DNA of 40,798 nt, taken from Chara braunii. Its lineage: Eukaryota > Streptophyta > Charophyceae > Charales > Characeae. The position numbers and the translations under genes were made by a program. The notes under the pieces are model-generated. The model did no database searches, was not told the DNA's origin, and worked only from the letters and a program-made list of their open reading frames with translations. Positions 9,766 through 19,451 of this stretch are shown piece after piece. The stretch spans positions 810,968 through 851,765 of the forward strand of contig BFEA01000377.1 of assembly GCA_003427395.1 (NCBI GenBank), given 5' to 3'. The first letter of the stretch is position 1; each line of letters starts with the position of its first letter.

Positions 9766-9966
9766 TAGGCTGTAGATCGATTTTCTAAATTGTCATGATT
9801 CTAGTTTCTAATTTGTCATGATTCGATTTTCTAATTTTGTCAATGCTTCGTGATGAATTCTGCTTGACGTGATTTTCCATGTCCCATTTAGTGTTTTCTG
9901 ATAAGGCTTCTCTCATTGGAGACTGTTAGCAAATCTTCTTAGGTGTGCCTCTTGCTGTCATAATTG

Positions 9967-10203
9967 TGGATCTGCGGTTTTCCGATGCCAGAACGACGCT
10001 GGTCGGTGCTGGGGTGTTGCCCTATAACCTGCGAAGCAGGAGCATGAGGCCTGGTAGAGAGATATGGGGATGCTTAGGGGCGGGCATCTCACGGAATAAT
10101 CAAGAGTTGCTGCATGGAGGATGTCGGTCGGAGCAAGGGTGAGTTGTGTTGCCGTGTAACCTAACGGTGGGGGTGTGAGGCTGGGCAGACTCGGGCAGAG
10201 AGT
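9967..10203 (+). repeat. Repeat G, copy 1
   Basis: Starts GGATCTGCGGTTTTCCGATG, then CCAGAACGACGCTGG, GTTGCCCTATAACCT, GAGGCCTGGTAGAGAGAT, and a second related half ending near GGGCAGAGAGTATG. Each copy is an internal dimer: both halves carry the order CGGxGCTGG, CCCTGTAACCT, GAGGCCTGG.AGAG. The order is non-coding and not recognised as a known family. Confidence 0.8.
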
Positions 10204-10389
10204 ATGATTGCGTTGGCGAGCCTGAGTAGGGTTGTTATAGTCTCCTTGACTTTTCTGCAATTGTCAACTAGGTAATTTTTGGCCAAAAAACATACGATTA
10301 AGGGAAGTAGATTATTCGCACGGACGGGTGGAAAGTTCGTAGAGGGGTGTAATAGGGGAAGGGCCTTAGTCTTCGTCAGTAGGTCAAAA

Positions 10390-10660
10390 GGACGTGCTTG
10401 GGACGACGCAGGCCAGTGCTGGAGCGTCGCTCTGTAACGTGGGGGAGCGTGAGGCTTGGGGAGTCCTGTCGAGGGAGGAAGGCAGAACCACCACGTTCGA
10501 CGCAGCCGTTGTTGGGGTTTTATCCCTGTCACCTAGGGGCGTGCGGCTAATGGGAGTTGTCGAGGGAGGAAGGCACTCCTTGCCGTCTATACCAGGCTGG
10601 TCGGTAATGGGTGGTGCCCTGTAACCCTAGCATAGGGGGTTATGAGACCAGCCGCGTTTA
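10390..10660 (+). repeat. Repeat G, rearranged partial units
   Basis: GGGACGACGCAGGCCAGTGC and CTCTGTAACGT, then later GGTGCCCTGTAACCCTAGC, are diverged half-units of repeat G. GTCGAGGGAGGAAGGCA also occurs twice here (about 10,467 and 10,559). Confidence 0.55.
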
Positions 10661-10935
10661 GGTTGGAGGACTGATCACGGGGACTTTGTTTTTTTTCCAA
10701 TTGTTGCATGGGAAGTTTGCTAGACAGTGGTTTCGGTTTGGATTTTTTGCTTTCAATTTGTTGTATGTCACTCATGTCTTATCTCGTTAAAAATAAAAAT
10801 AAAAACAACGGGCGATGTGTTTAGATATGGCTATCCTCTAGAGGTTGTGATTGTTCTTGGTGGTTGTGGTAGAACGCTTTTAGGCTCTTGGGAGTCCTTG
10901 CATTTTCCTTGACGCGGTTTTGATGTTGTTTTATT

Positions 10936-11150
10936 CATGGACCTGCGGTTGTACGATGCCAGAACGACGCTGGCCGGTGCTGGGGGGTTGACCCTGTAAC
11001 TTGTTGACAGCAGGAGCTTGAGGCCTAGTAGAGAGATCTGGGAATGCCTAGGGGGGCCATTTCACGGGACAATCAAGGGTTCCTATCGAAGACGATGCTG
11101 CCCTGTAACCTATAGCGGGGGTGAGAGGCTTGGTAGAGCTTGGTAGGGAA
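10936..11150 (+). repeat. Repeat G, copy 2
   Basis: Starts CATGGACCTGCGGTTGTACG and follows the same block order as copy 1, with a shortened second half and CCCTGTAACCTATAGCGGGG near 11,100. Confidence 0.8.
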
Positions 11151-11350
11151 TAAGACAATGTTTGAGGACTTCGAGGGTGTTAGGACCCTGTGGCGCTTTA
11201 GAGTGTTTAAAGACAATTGCTAGGATTTTCGCTGGTGGATAGTCTCCAATTTACCTCAAATAGCATTGATTTTTGTTCAAAAAGAGAGAATGTTTTAGGA
11301 TTCTGGGGACTTCTAGCAACTCGCTTTAGGCTGTTTGATACTAATACGTT

Positions 11351-11655
11351 CATGGATCTGCGGTTGTTCGATGCCAGAACGACGCTCGCCGGTGCTGGGG
11401 TGTTGCCCTGTAACCTGCTGATTGCAGGATCGTGAGGCCTGGTAGAGAGATCTGGGGATGCTTTGGGGTGGGCATTCCAAGGGACAACCAAGGGTACCTG
11501 TTGGGACGACAATGGCCGGAGCTAGGGCGAGTCGTGTTGCTCTCTAACCTAGCCAGGTGGGGGTTTGAGGCCTGGGAGAGCTCGACAGAGAACAAGACTG
11601 TGTTGGACAGTTTTAGAGAGTTTTGTTTGGGAGTCTAGGGGTTCTGAGCATTCGA
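11351..11655 (+). repeat. Repeat G, copy 3
   Basis: Starts CATGGATCTGCGGTTGTTCG. It shares a longer right end with copy 4, through GGGGTTCTGAGCATTC, so the full unit is about 305 bp. Confidence 0.85.
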
Positions 11656-11792
11656 AAAGAGGTGAGTAGTCATTCATAGTTTTTTAACCTCTCCTTCAAT
11701 TCTCTTGAATTTCTTCAATAGTTCTCTGATTGATTCTCAGCCGAAGCCTGGTAATGGCCCCGGCATCTCAAATGACTTGTGCAACTCTATAT

Positions 11793-11870
11793 GGGACGCT
11801 GGGCCCGGTTCCCAGCACGTGCTGCTCCCCACGAATAGACTGGAGCATTTGTCCAAAAAAAAAAAAAAAA
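11793..11870 (+). mobile_element. Short A-tailed retroposon (family S), copy 2
   Basis: GGGACGCTGGGCCCGG start, CCAGCACGTGCTGCTCCCCA core, ACGAATAGACTGGAGCATTT, GTCC and a 16-A tail. The clean tail and the shared 5' base fit retroposition. Its 3' tail sequence is the same one left inside the gypsy copy at 25,927-25,969. Confidence 0.8.
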
Positions 11871-11885
11871 TCCATGGTTACGCTG

Positions 11886-11887
<2 letters not shown>

Positions 11888-11944
<57 letters not shown>
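11888..11944. repeat. (TC)n microsatellite
   Basis: Near-perfect CT dinucleotide run of about 28 units, starting 18 bases after the A-tail of the preceding retroposon. Confidence 0.97.
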
Positions 11945-11948
<4 letters not shown>

Positions 11949-12009
11949 GCGCAGCAGCGGCGGGCGCCTTGAAATTGCTCGGTCTTGTGTGAAACCCGCC
12001 ACCCCAGCA

Positions 12010-12215
12010 GTGTCTTGTGTCCGGACCTCTAGGCCTTGTCCGGTGGGGTGAAATGACACTGAAAAATCACCCCGTTATTTTTCGAGGGGCGGCCAGGACC
12101 CGATAAACGTCCTGGGCCGCCCCCTTTTTTTTCTTTTTTTTTCTCCCCAGGGGCCTCCATCAGGACCAGACATCGGACTGTCTAGAACCCGGTCCGAACG
12201 TCCGGACGGTTATCA
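12010..12215. repeat. CCGGAC-rich repeat (family C), copy 4, with strong hairpin
   Basis: GTGTCCGGACC and TTGTCCGG start the cluster and GAACGTCCGGACGG ends it. Inside is a stem-loop, GGGGCGGCCAGGAC (12,086-12,099) against GTCCTGGGCCGCCCC (12,109-12,123), with a nine-base loop and one bulge, followed by a T-rich run. It looks like a bacterial terminator in form, but the setting is a eukaryotic repeat, so it is more likely part of the element. Confidence 0.55.
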
Positions 12216-12427
12216 TGGTAGGTTCAGCTACATGAGGGAAAAATATTGGTAAATTGAAAAGAAAAAAAAAAGCACCCGACGCCACCCATGATTTTTCCCT
12301 TTGGTGCCAAAATAAATGCATATGTCGAGAGGGGCTGTGCCCCATAAATCTGAATTTGGAATTTTCAGACTTGGGAGCCCAGCGTCCGACAAAAAGTTTG
12401 GCTCAACAATTTAGGGGCCGCCATACC

Positions 12428-12465
12428 GGTGGTATAAACCCAGTATGTTTCCCAGCTATCATGTT
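12428..12465. repeat. Family M end-to-end junction, degenerate
   Basis: ACCGGTGGTATAAACCCAGT followed by ATGTTTCCCAGCTATC is a mutated version of the junction at 5,032-5,068, where a right end, TTAA, a left end and CCCAGCTATC occur in the same order. A recurrent junction argues that it is part of the element's structure. Confidence 0.5.
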
Positions 12466-12719
12466 CGGACGCGGCAAGGAAACCGGCACAGATGGAAATG
12501 GCTGGCAGCGTTGGTGATTTCACGCCGATGACGGTTTCTTTTTTTTGGGTGCCTGGCTGAAATCTGTGCTAGAGAAAAGACTCAAAAGAGGCTTGTGAAA
12601 AATAGGTCACAATTGAAGTCTCAGGCTGTTTGCGCTGTTTGCGGGCGGGCCAGGTGTTTTGAGGATGTGTGGTACTTGGGTTGGGGGAGATGGTTTATGG
12701 TTGGTGGAACTGCGTCCTG

Positions 12720-12835
12720 CTGGTGAGGAGGGCTAGCTAGTGGGATTGGATTAGGGCATAGCCGCAGCTGAGATGGTGGCTTAGCTGTTATAAGTCTTGT
12801 CCGAGTGAGGTAAGAGGTTAGTGGGGTTGGTGCTG
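12720..12835 (+). repeat. Dispersed repeat R3, copy 1
   Basis: GAGATGGTGGCT, GTAAGTCTTG and CGGAGTGAGGTAAG-like blocks match 14,108-14,222 in the same order and orientation. The family is unknown. Confidence 0.55.
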
Positions 12836-13560
12836 CGCTTATTAGGGTGAGGGCGTTCACCTGATTTCTGCCTTTCCTCCTCTTGCGAACTATGGGTGGA
12901 GGAGGTCGGCTCGTCGTGAGAGGAGGAATGTGTTGAGGAAGGTGTTCGTTGTGTGGTTGTGGCTGCTGTTCTCATCCCGCGAACTATGTGGTGGAGGAGG
13001 TCGGCTCGTCGGGGGATGAAGAAGAGTAGGGTGTTGGAGGGAAGAGGGAGGATGATTCCTTTGATTGTTGCTGGCTCGTTAAACCCATTCAAAGGCTATT
13101 TTGGGACTACTTCTATTCTTCTTCTTCGAACTATGTGGTGGAGGAGGTCTGATCGTCGAAGGAAGATGAATAGTTGATGTTTGTTTCCAACCATTATGGG
13201 ATTGGGTTAGGCTGTTTGTCTACTTTTTTCTCTCTTTCTAACTATGTGGTGGAGGAGGTCGGTTTGTCGGAAGATGATGAAGAGTAGGGGGTTGAAAGAA
13301 AGAGGGAGGATGGTTTCTGATGAAGTGTAGTGCTGCGCTTATTGAGTGAGGGTACACCTGATTTCTGCTATTCCTCGTCTTGCGAATTATGGGTGGAGGA
13401 GGTCGGCTCGTCGTGAGATGAGCAATAGTTGAGGAAGGCGTCCATTGTGTGGGTGCGGCTGCTGTTCTCATCCCGCGAACTATGTGGTGGAGGAGGTCGG
13501 TTCGTCGGGGGATGAAGAGGAGTAGGGGGTTGGAGGAATGAGGGTGGGTTTGAGTGGTCT
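12831..13560 (+). repeat. Tandem / higher-order repeat with GGAGGAGGTCGG units
   Basis: CGAACTATGTGGTGGAGGAG followed by GTCGGCTCGTCG recurs at about 12,886, 12,980, 13,127, 13,239, 13,384 and 13,477. A larger unit starting TGCTGCGCTTATT, which contains CACCTGATTTCTGC, TCATCCCGCGAAC and GAAGAGTAGGG, repeats with an offset of about 500 (12,831 versus 13,331). The minus strand shows proline-rich open frames; these are products of the repeat, not genes. Confidence 0.8.
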
Positions 13561-13598
13561 TGAAAATGCTTTAGGATCCTGGGTAATGCTGTTATATT

Positions 13599-13905
13599 CA
13601 TGGATCTGCAGTTTTCCGATGCCAGAACGACGCTGGCCGGTGCTGGGGGGTTGCCCTGTAACCTGTTGATAGCAGGAGCGTGAGGCCTGGTAGAGAGATT
13701 TGGGGATGCCTTGGGGAGGGCATCTAAGGGAAAATCAAAGGTTGTTGTCAGGACGACGTTCGCCGGAGCTGGGGTGAGTCGTGTTGCCCTGTAACCTAGC
13801 AGGGTAGGGGGATGAGGCCTGGGAGAGCTCGGCAGGGAATAAGACAATGTTAGAGAATTTTAAAGGGTTTTGGTAAGGAGTCCAGGGGTTCTGAGCATTC
13901 AGTAG
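13599..13905 (+). repeat. Repeat G, copy 4
   Basis: Starts CATGGATCTGCAGTTTTCCG and ends CCAGGGGTTCTGAGCATTC. It is the most complete copy and keeps both halves of the internal dimer. Confidence 0.85.
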
Positions 13906-14107
13906 CCTAGCAATTATCCAAGCTTTTCTAAATTTTCCTGAACTTCTTTAATAGTTAGAAAAGTGTGTAAAAAAAATTAAATCAAAGGGCGTCCCTGCTC
14001 AGTTAATCCCCTGGTTACCGGGGTAATCAATGCTGGCAGGGGGAGGTCTTCTTAATTTTTTTCTCAAAAAAGAGGTTAGCGGGAGAAGTAGATGGTTGGA
14101 TATCAAG

Positions 14108-14222
14108 CGTCCTACTAGCGAGGGGGCTACCTCGTAGTACGGAAATAGGGTACAGCAGCAGCGGAGATGGTGGCTCTGCTGCAGTAAGTCTTGCCGGAGT
14201 GAGGTAAGTAGTAAGGGTTTGG
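14108..14222 (+). repeat. Dispersed repeat R3, copy 2
   Basis: Related to 12,720-12,835 through GAGATGGTGGCT, GTAAGTCTTG and GGAGTGAGGTAAG; it lies directly upstream of the complete family M element. Confidence 0.55.
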
Positions 14223-14292
14223 TTGGGTGCATGGTGATACCGTGACAGTCCTATGGTGGGGAGGGTTGCCTTGTAGGGAAACCAATGTCGAA

Positions 14293-14443
14293 TTAAACCA
14301 CCAGTACTTGGGCACTGCGCGCCGCGCCGGCCGCCCAAATCTCGAAGCAGCGCGGGCTGTCGATTTGATTTATCGATGGCCCGCCGGCCGCGGAAATAGC
14401 GTAGCGTTAACGCTAAGGCGTCGCCCAAGTACTGGTGGTTTAA
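14293..14443. mobile_element. Complete TTAA-flanked MITE (family M)
   Basis: TTAA (14,293-14,296), the terminal repeat ACCACCAGTACTTGGGC, a GC-rich 109-base interior, its exact inverted copy GCCCAAGTACTGGTGGT, and TTAA (14,440-14,443). The element is 143 bp with perfect 17-bp TIRs. It has no coding capacity and would need a transposase in trans. TTAA target use is typical of piggyBac-like transposases, but the termini are not typical. Confidence 0.88.
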
Positions 14444-15181
14444 GAGGTGTGTCCTACTCTCAATGTCTGTGGACCCATTTCGGGGTGGTGGGTTATCAGA
14501 GGTAGGTTGGGGGTAGTCGTTAGACGACGGTCGAGGTCTCCACCATTACCACTGGTTGATTCTCCCTAGCGAACACACATAAGCAAGGCTCATCAGAAGC
14601 AGAAAGCAACCACACACATCCACATAGACTATGATATCACATTAGCTCACATAACAACCAGCATACTCGACAACTAACAGTAGACATATATGATCCGAGC
14701 TGTGCTAGGTTAGTGCTTAGAGGGGCTCATAGGTTAAGACCTTGGTTAGTTGACCATTAGACACTGCCTATGAGTGCCCTCACTACTCACAGGACTAGCT
14801 AAGAACTATGTGCCTAGCTCCCGAGGTTCCCGTATAACGAGGCTTGTACTCTAGTGCCTCAACTGGGGCTGAATGGGGGAGCTCATTCAGCGTCGGTGGC
14901 CGCATCCGCTGTCTGGTCAGGTTGCTCCAGTAGAGAGTGATGTTCCTCGCATGAGGTAAGATAGAATTGGAGTGGGGGTGCGCCAGGAGATATATATCGA
15001 GAGGAGTGGTGGGATGGGAGTCTCGTGAGTAAAAAAAAAAGAAAAAAAAAAAGGGGGGGGTTCTGAGTCGTTTTCTGAACTTTGCTTATTCCTGGAGTTC
15101 TTCGTAGTAATTTGCTAAGTAGCTCAAATTTTTCTTAGCCAAAGCCATCAAATTTTCAAACTTCTATGTAAATTTCCATAT
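14444..15181. other. No gene seen
   Basis: Anonymous sequence. An A-rich run with a following G-run lies at about 15,031-15,060. A short ATATATATCGAGAGGAG stretch is near 14,993. Confidence 0.5.
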
Positions 15182-15270
15182 GGGACGCTGGGCCCGGTTC
15201 CCAGCACGTGCTGCTCCCCACGAATAGATTGGAAAAAAAAGAAAAAAAAAAAGGAAAAAAAAAAAGAAAA
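15182..15270 (+). mobile_element. Short A-tailed retroposon (family S), copy 3
   Basis: Identical to copy 2 through CACGAATAGA, then TTGG and a 40-base A-rich tail interrupted by G. Both copies are preceded by ATAT, so the 5' boundary is sharp to within a few bases. Confidence 0.8.
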
Positions 15271-16707
15271 GGATTTTACCCCTCGGCATACATGTATAAG
15301 GCCCCAGCAACAGACGTGTGCCTGCCCTAAGTGAAGGCAGGGCCCTGAATCCCAATGAGCCCTGAATTCGTCAATTTTTGCGAATCTTGGTGGGTGCCAG
15401 ACAGTTGCCACGTGCCAGTTGGTCACATCCGCCTTCCTCGTGAGAATCTGAAATCTTTGTGAGCCTTCCACGCTCTTCCAGCAATGTGGTCAAAGCAGGG
15501 AACACTGCACGTTTGTGCCTGGGTGGTTGGGCACGCAGACACTTTGGCCGAGAGTGAAGCTACTGGAAACTCGGTCCCACGAGGCAGGCGGCAGGCAGCA
15601 AGCTCACCACTTTCCATTTAGGAAAGAGCCGGGCTACGCACAAGGCATTCGGGCACTAGTCAGTGCATGCGGCAGCTGCTGGAGCGTGTGCTCGCGGGCT
15701 GCTTGCTGTGCGCTAGCCCTAGGTGCCGGGCAGTGTGGGTGGGCGCTGGAAGAAGGCAGGGCGCTGCAAGCAGGCAGCGCCAAAGCCAAGCCCTCCATAG
15801 CCGGGTTTGGCTTGGATGAAGGGCAGCAGGGTCTGGTGGTGGTCTTCGTGTGAAGGGAGATGTGGGTGAAGAAGACGAGGGAGAGAGAGAGAGAGAGAGA
15901 GACGAGGATGAGGATGTGAGGGCATGTACCTGGTCTTCGTGATGGTCTACATGGCCGACATCTGCATGTACTTCGGTTGCTGCTGCTGGCGTCAACAAGT
16001 TGCTTGTCATGTTGTTGCTAGTAGAGTAGCTGTAGGATAGTAGCCTGGGCGCTGAGCGCCAGTAGAAGGAAGAGCTACGATTGCATTGTTGGTGATGGCG
16101 AGTATATGCTTTCGTTGACAATTGAGTTCGATGCTTTGGTACTCCTTCGGTGTAACATCAGTGCAATTCTGCTTTTTGGACATTTTTTGACTATCTGGCT
16201 TTCAATGTGATTTGCAATCTGGAATTCTCTCATTTCGCTATCACTCATCTTCCTTGCACTTGGATGGCCTGGTGGTTTAAAGCAAACTATGGAAGCATAG
16301 AGACATTGGAGGAAGACGGGGGTTTAGGGCAAGAATTGTTGCTTGGAACAAATTGGCCTTATTGGTTTGGGCATACGAGGCGAGTAGGAGATGAGTTGCA
16401 CTTCTCCTTATGAGAATTGTCTTTACTGGTTGCCACTGTGCATGTGTCTCATTCATCAATCGTAGCCGTCGCCTGAGGGTTGTCCCTTAGCTGCCAACAA
16501 AATGGGACGTCAACCGCAGAGAGCTCCATACCTTTGTTTTTGAAATAAAATAGCTTCAATGTATCTGTGGGAAAGGGCATGACCAGTTCTATAGTGACAA
16601 ATAAGCCCCATGAATAAGCCCCATGTCTTCTATTTGAGTGCTGATTGGGGTTATCGGCAGCGCTCCATGCTTATCGATTTAGTTGCCTCAGTAGCAATTC
16701 TAAGGAC
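15271..16707. other. No gene seen; (GA)n at about 15,873-15,902
   Basis: About 15,290-15,350 contains a reversed piece of repeat R1 (GCCCTAAGTGAAGGCAGGGC). A GA microsatellite lies near 15,873-15,902. A serine-rich minus-strand frame at 15,660-16,121 comes from this microsatellite and shows no domain. At 16,269-16,280 the sequence CTGGTGGTTTAA is a lone family M end. Confidence 0.5.
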
Positions 16708-16797
16708 ATTCCTGAAGGGTCCGAAACGCTGCCGTCTTCTGCCGACTTCGCTATTCCTGAAGGGTCCGAAACGCTGCCGTCTTCTGCCGACTTCGCT
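16708..16797 (+). repeat. Perfect 45-bp tandem duplication
   Basis: ATTCCTGAAGGGTCCGAAAC, followed by GCTGCCGTCTTCTGCCGACT and TCGCT, occurs twice with no mismatch (16,708-16,752 and 16,753-16,797). The lack of divergence means it is recent or an assembly product. Confidence 0.95.
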
Positions 16798-17570
16798 ATG
16801 TTGAAACCGGGGTGCTCTGGGAGAGGGAGAGATTGGGTATAGGTTAGGTTGTAGTAATGGGGGGGGAGGGCAGAATCCTCGAAATCGGATAGCTGTTTTA
16901 TTTTTGGGGGATGAGCTGCTTGGATTGGGCGCTGGTTTGTGGGGTAGGGTAGAATGAGGATGTGTAATTTGATTGAGGATGACTGAGGTTTCTGCCATCT
17001 CAGCGCGCGCTGCCTATCCTTGGGTGACTGGGGAGCAGATTGCAAGGCGGCTAACTATACTGATGATTAGGGAGGAGCACACACATTCCTGTTCCCCCCT
17101 GGGCAGTACAAGTAGTCATAACAACTAGGATCCCGGGCGATACACCTACATGACTCAGATTTGCATTACATTTTAGTACTGTTGTGGTGGGGAACAATAT
17201 CTTCACTGTTCCCGTTCTCCCTGTGTGACACACAATCTGCCGGTAAGGAATGATTCTAAATAACAACGATTAAACACCAAATGACATACACGGCCGGGTG
17301 AACATTCTGGGGTGAGCTTATAACTGGTGGCTGGATTTCACTGATATTCTCAGGCCGGGAGGGGGCTTAGGGATTGCCTCGACAAAAGGAAACTATGTGG
17401 GATAAACGTCGACAAACAACGGAATGGGTTCCGCCATCTGTGAGTGGGCTCAACTTGATGATCTAACTTGCCCTATAATTAGGCGGGCAGTCAATCCCCT
17501 TGGAAGAGGGTCAGCAATGCTGCCCAGCTTGACCTAAATGTTTGATATGACCTTCTCTACTCTTGTAAGT
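16798..17570. other. No gene seen
   Basis: Anonymous sequence with a nine-base G-run at 16,859-16,867. Confidence 0.5.
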
Positions 17571-17625
17571 GGGACGCTGGACCCGGTTTCCACCAGGTGC
17601 CACTCCCCACCAATAGATTGGAGCC
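17571..17625 (+). mobile_element. Short retroposon (family S), copy 4, tail lost
   Basis: GGGACGCTGGACCCGGTTTC, then CACCAGGTGCCACTCCCCAC, CAATAGATTGGAGCC. No A-tail follows. A ten-base inverted repeat GCCTACCATT / AATGGTAGGC lies just downstream (17,640-17,681). Confidence 0.7.
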
Positions 17626-18928
17626 ATCTATCACTCGGGGCCTACCATTGGGGGATGCTCGTATCACCTCTAATGGTAGGCTCCTGCAGATGTTTTGGGG
17701 GGCAAAAAACAACAACAACTACAAGGGCAGTTCTTACATGAAGTTTAGGCACCATCAGATGGTCAAATTCGGGGATAAGACGCCCTCTGCATCCATAGGT
17801 CAGGTCAGAAATTTCATCATTATCCCCTGACTTGCGGTCTCCTCCAGCCTAATAGCAATGTATAGGCTTAATTGAAGAAAGCTTCTCTGTTCTATTGGGA
17901 AAGATGTAAGCTCAATTGGAGAAGCTTCTCTTTATAAACTGAGTTGTAGAAGCACCTCTGTTCTATTGGGAAAAGGCAAGAAAGAGCATGCTGCTCTCCA
18001 CCCCAATAACTGCAATAACCATGCCTGACACTGCTGACAGATTCGGACAGGAATTTTGGCTTTTGAGGCCAAATTTCAAGCCTTGAGCAGTGATAGGTGA
18101 ACTGCAGTGGCAGCGCAACCGACAAAGCCCATATATTACCTCAAAATTCCTAAAATTGATGGCTGACATCTACTGGCATGCTCGAGACCAGAAGAGCACA
18201 CAAGTGGTCATACTATAGCATGCCAGGCAAAAGAGGCCCTGCCACTGACATGGCTAGGAAACCGCTTGGATGACAATCTTATGGGTTCATTTGTCTCCAT
18301 CAATTTTAGGAACTTTTACGTAAGATATATACGCCCTGTGGCAGTTGCTGCTGCCATTGTAGCCACCTATCACTGGCCAAGGTTGAAAATTGGCCTTAAT
18401 AGCCATAATCCCTGATGGGTATTTTCTAGCCACGTGTAAACATCGGAAATTCAAATTCCCAGGGGGTCGTAAGGACCATGTCTTCGAATTGTTGGCTGTG
18501 GGGAGTTTGTGCCCCACAGGTGCTTTGATGCAAAATGTCCCCGTGCCAAGGAACTTCCCTCCTTGTTCATGCTATTTCTCCGTTTTAAACCACCAGTACC
18601 ATGGAACCTATTTTGTCTCAGCCTGAGAAGAACAACTGACCATGACCTGCCCAGCCTGAAATGGCATGCCTACCAGGCCGCAGCCACGTTGATTGACATT
18701 TGCATTTGGTTTGGCGCACACATTTTTTTTGTGCCCGAAAAAATTGCATTCTTTTTTCCTGATACGATGGAACCTACCCTATCATGTACTGATTGGAGCG
18801 AAGTGTGCGAGGACTTCCATGTCTCGATGGTGTTGTGTGTGTGCGTGAGTGAGTGAAAGACACTACAGCCTTGCAGGGGTGGGTTGGATATCAAGACCAG
18901 TGTGGTTCCAGTTTTAAACACCGTGTCC
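17626..18928. other. No gene; dispersed repeat R4 (18,357-18,412) and a lone family M end (18,585-18,600)
   Basis: TGTAGCCACCTATCACTGGC and CAAGGTTGAAAAT match 19,913-19,970. TTAAACCACCAGTACC at 18,585-18,600 is a family M left end whose partner was not found. A TG/GA-rich patch lies at 18,830-18,856. Confidence 0.5.
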
Positions 18929-18990
18929 TGGCTGTAGTGGTTAAGAGACTTGGCTCCTGAGGCCAAGGGTGCTGGTCCCAATCCGAGCGT
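18922..18990 (+). tRNA. tRNA-like segment, pseudogene or SINE head
   Basis: An A-box-like TGGCTGTAGTGG (18,929-18,940) and a B-box-like GGTCCCAATCC (18,974-18,984) lie 45 bases apart. Between them a perfect five-pair anticodon stem TTGGC/GCCAA closes a seven-base loop TCCTGAG, which would give anticodon CTG (Gln). Position 33 is C rather than the nearly universal T, and the T and acceptor stems pair poorly. A functional tRNA is therefore unlikely. Confidence 0.4.
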
Positions 18991-19375
18991 GCACGGAGGG
19001 ACCTGAGGCCCAAATGTTCGGATCTGTAACTACCTGATATCCCTGAGTTCTTTTTGGAATTTTCTATCAAAACAAGTGAACATAAAAATCGCCAAAGTTG
19101 GGGTACTCAGAATTTTGCGCCCCCCCGATACCCCCCTTGGGTCAAGTAGGCCGAGCTCTTCCTTTTGCAGCTTGTATACAGCCACGAGTTTCTTAGGAGT
19201 GGGGTTGGTAGTGGTGGTTATACCACCTTTTCAGTCACTCCAGGCACTTTTGTCTCTTTCTTTCTTCTCTTCTCTCTTTTTGCTTTTGGAAAGGGTGTGC
19301 ACTGTGCTCTCATTATGTCGATCAACAGTTACATCCCTGCACCATTCAGCCACAAGGCAAGCACATGCTCTGTTC

Positions 19376-19451
19376 TTTTTTTTTTTTTTTTTTTTAAGGC
19401 TCCATCTATTGCTGGGGAGCAGCATCTGCTGGAAAACGGGTCCAGCATCCC
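19376..19451 (-). mobile_element. Short A-tailed retroposon (family S), copy 5
   Basis: On the minus strand it begins GGGATGCTGGACCCG, then CCAGCAGATGCTGCTCCCCA, GCAATAGATGGAGCC and an A-tail of about 20 (the T-run 19,376-19,395). Confidence 0.8.

Noticed and set aside
15660-16121. Serine-rich 153-codon minus-strand frame
   Set aside because: Generated by the GA microsatellite; no domain.
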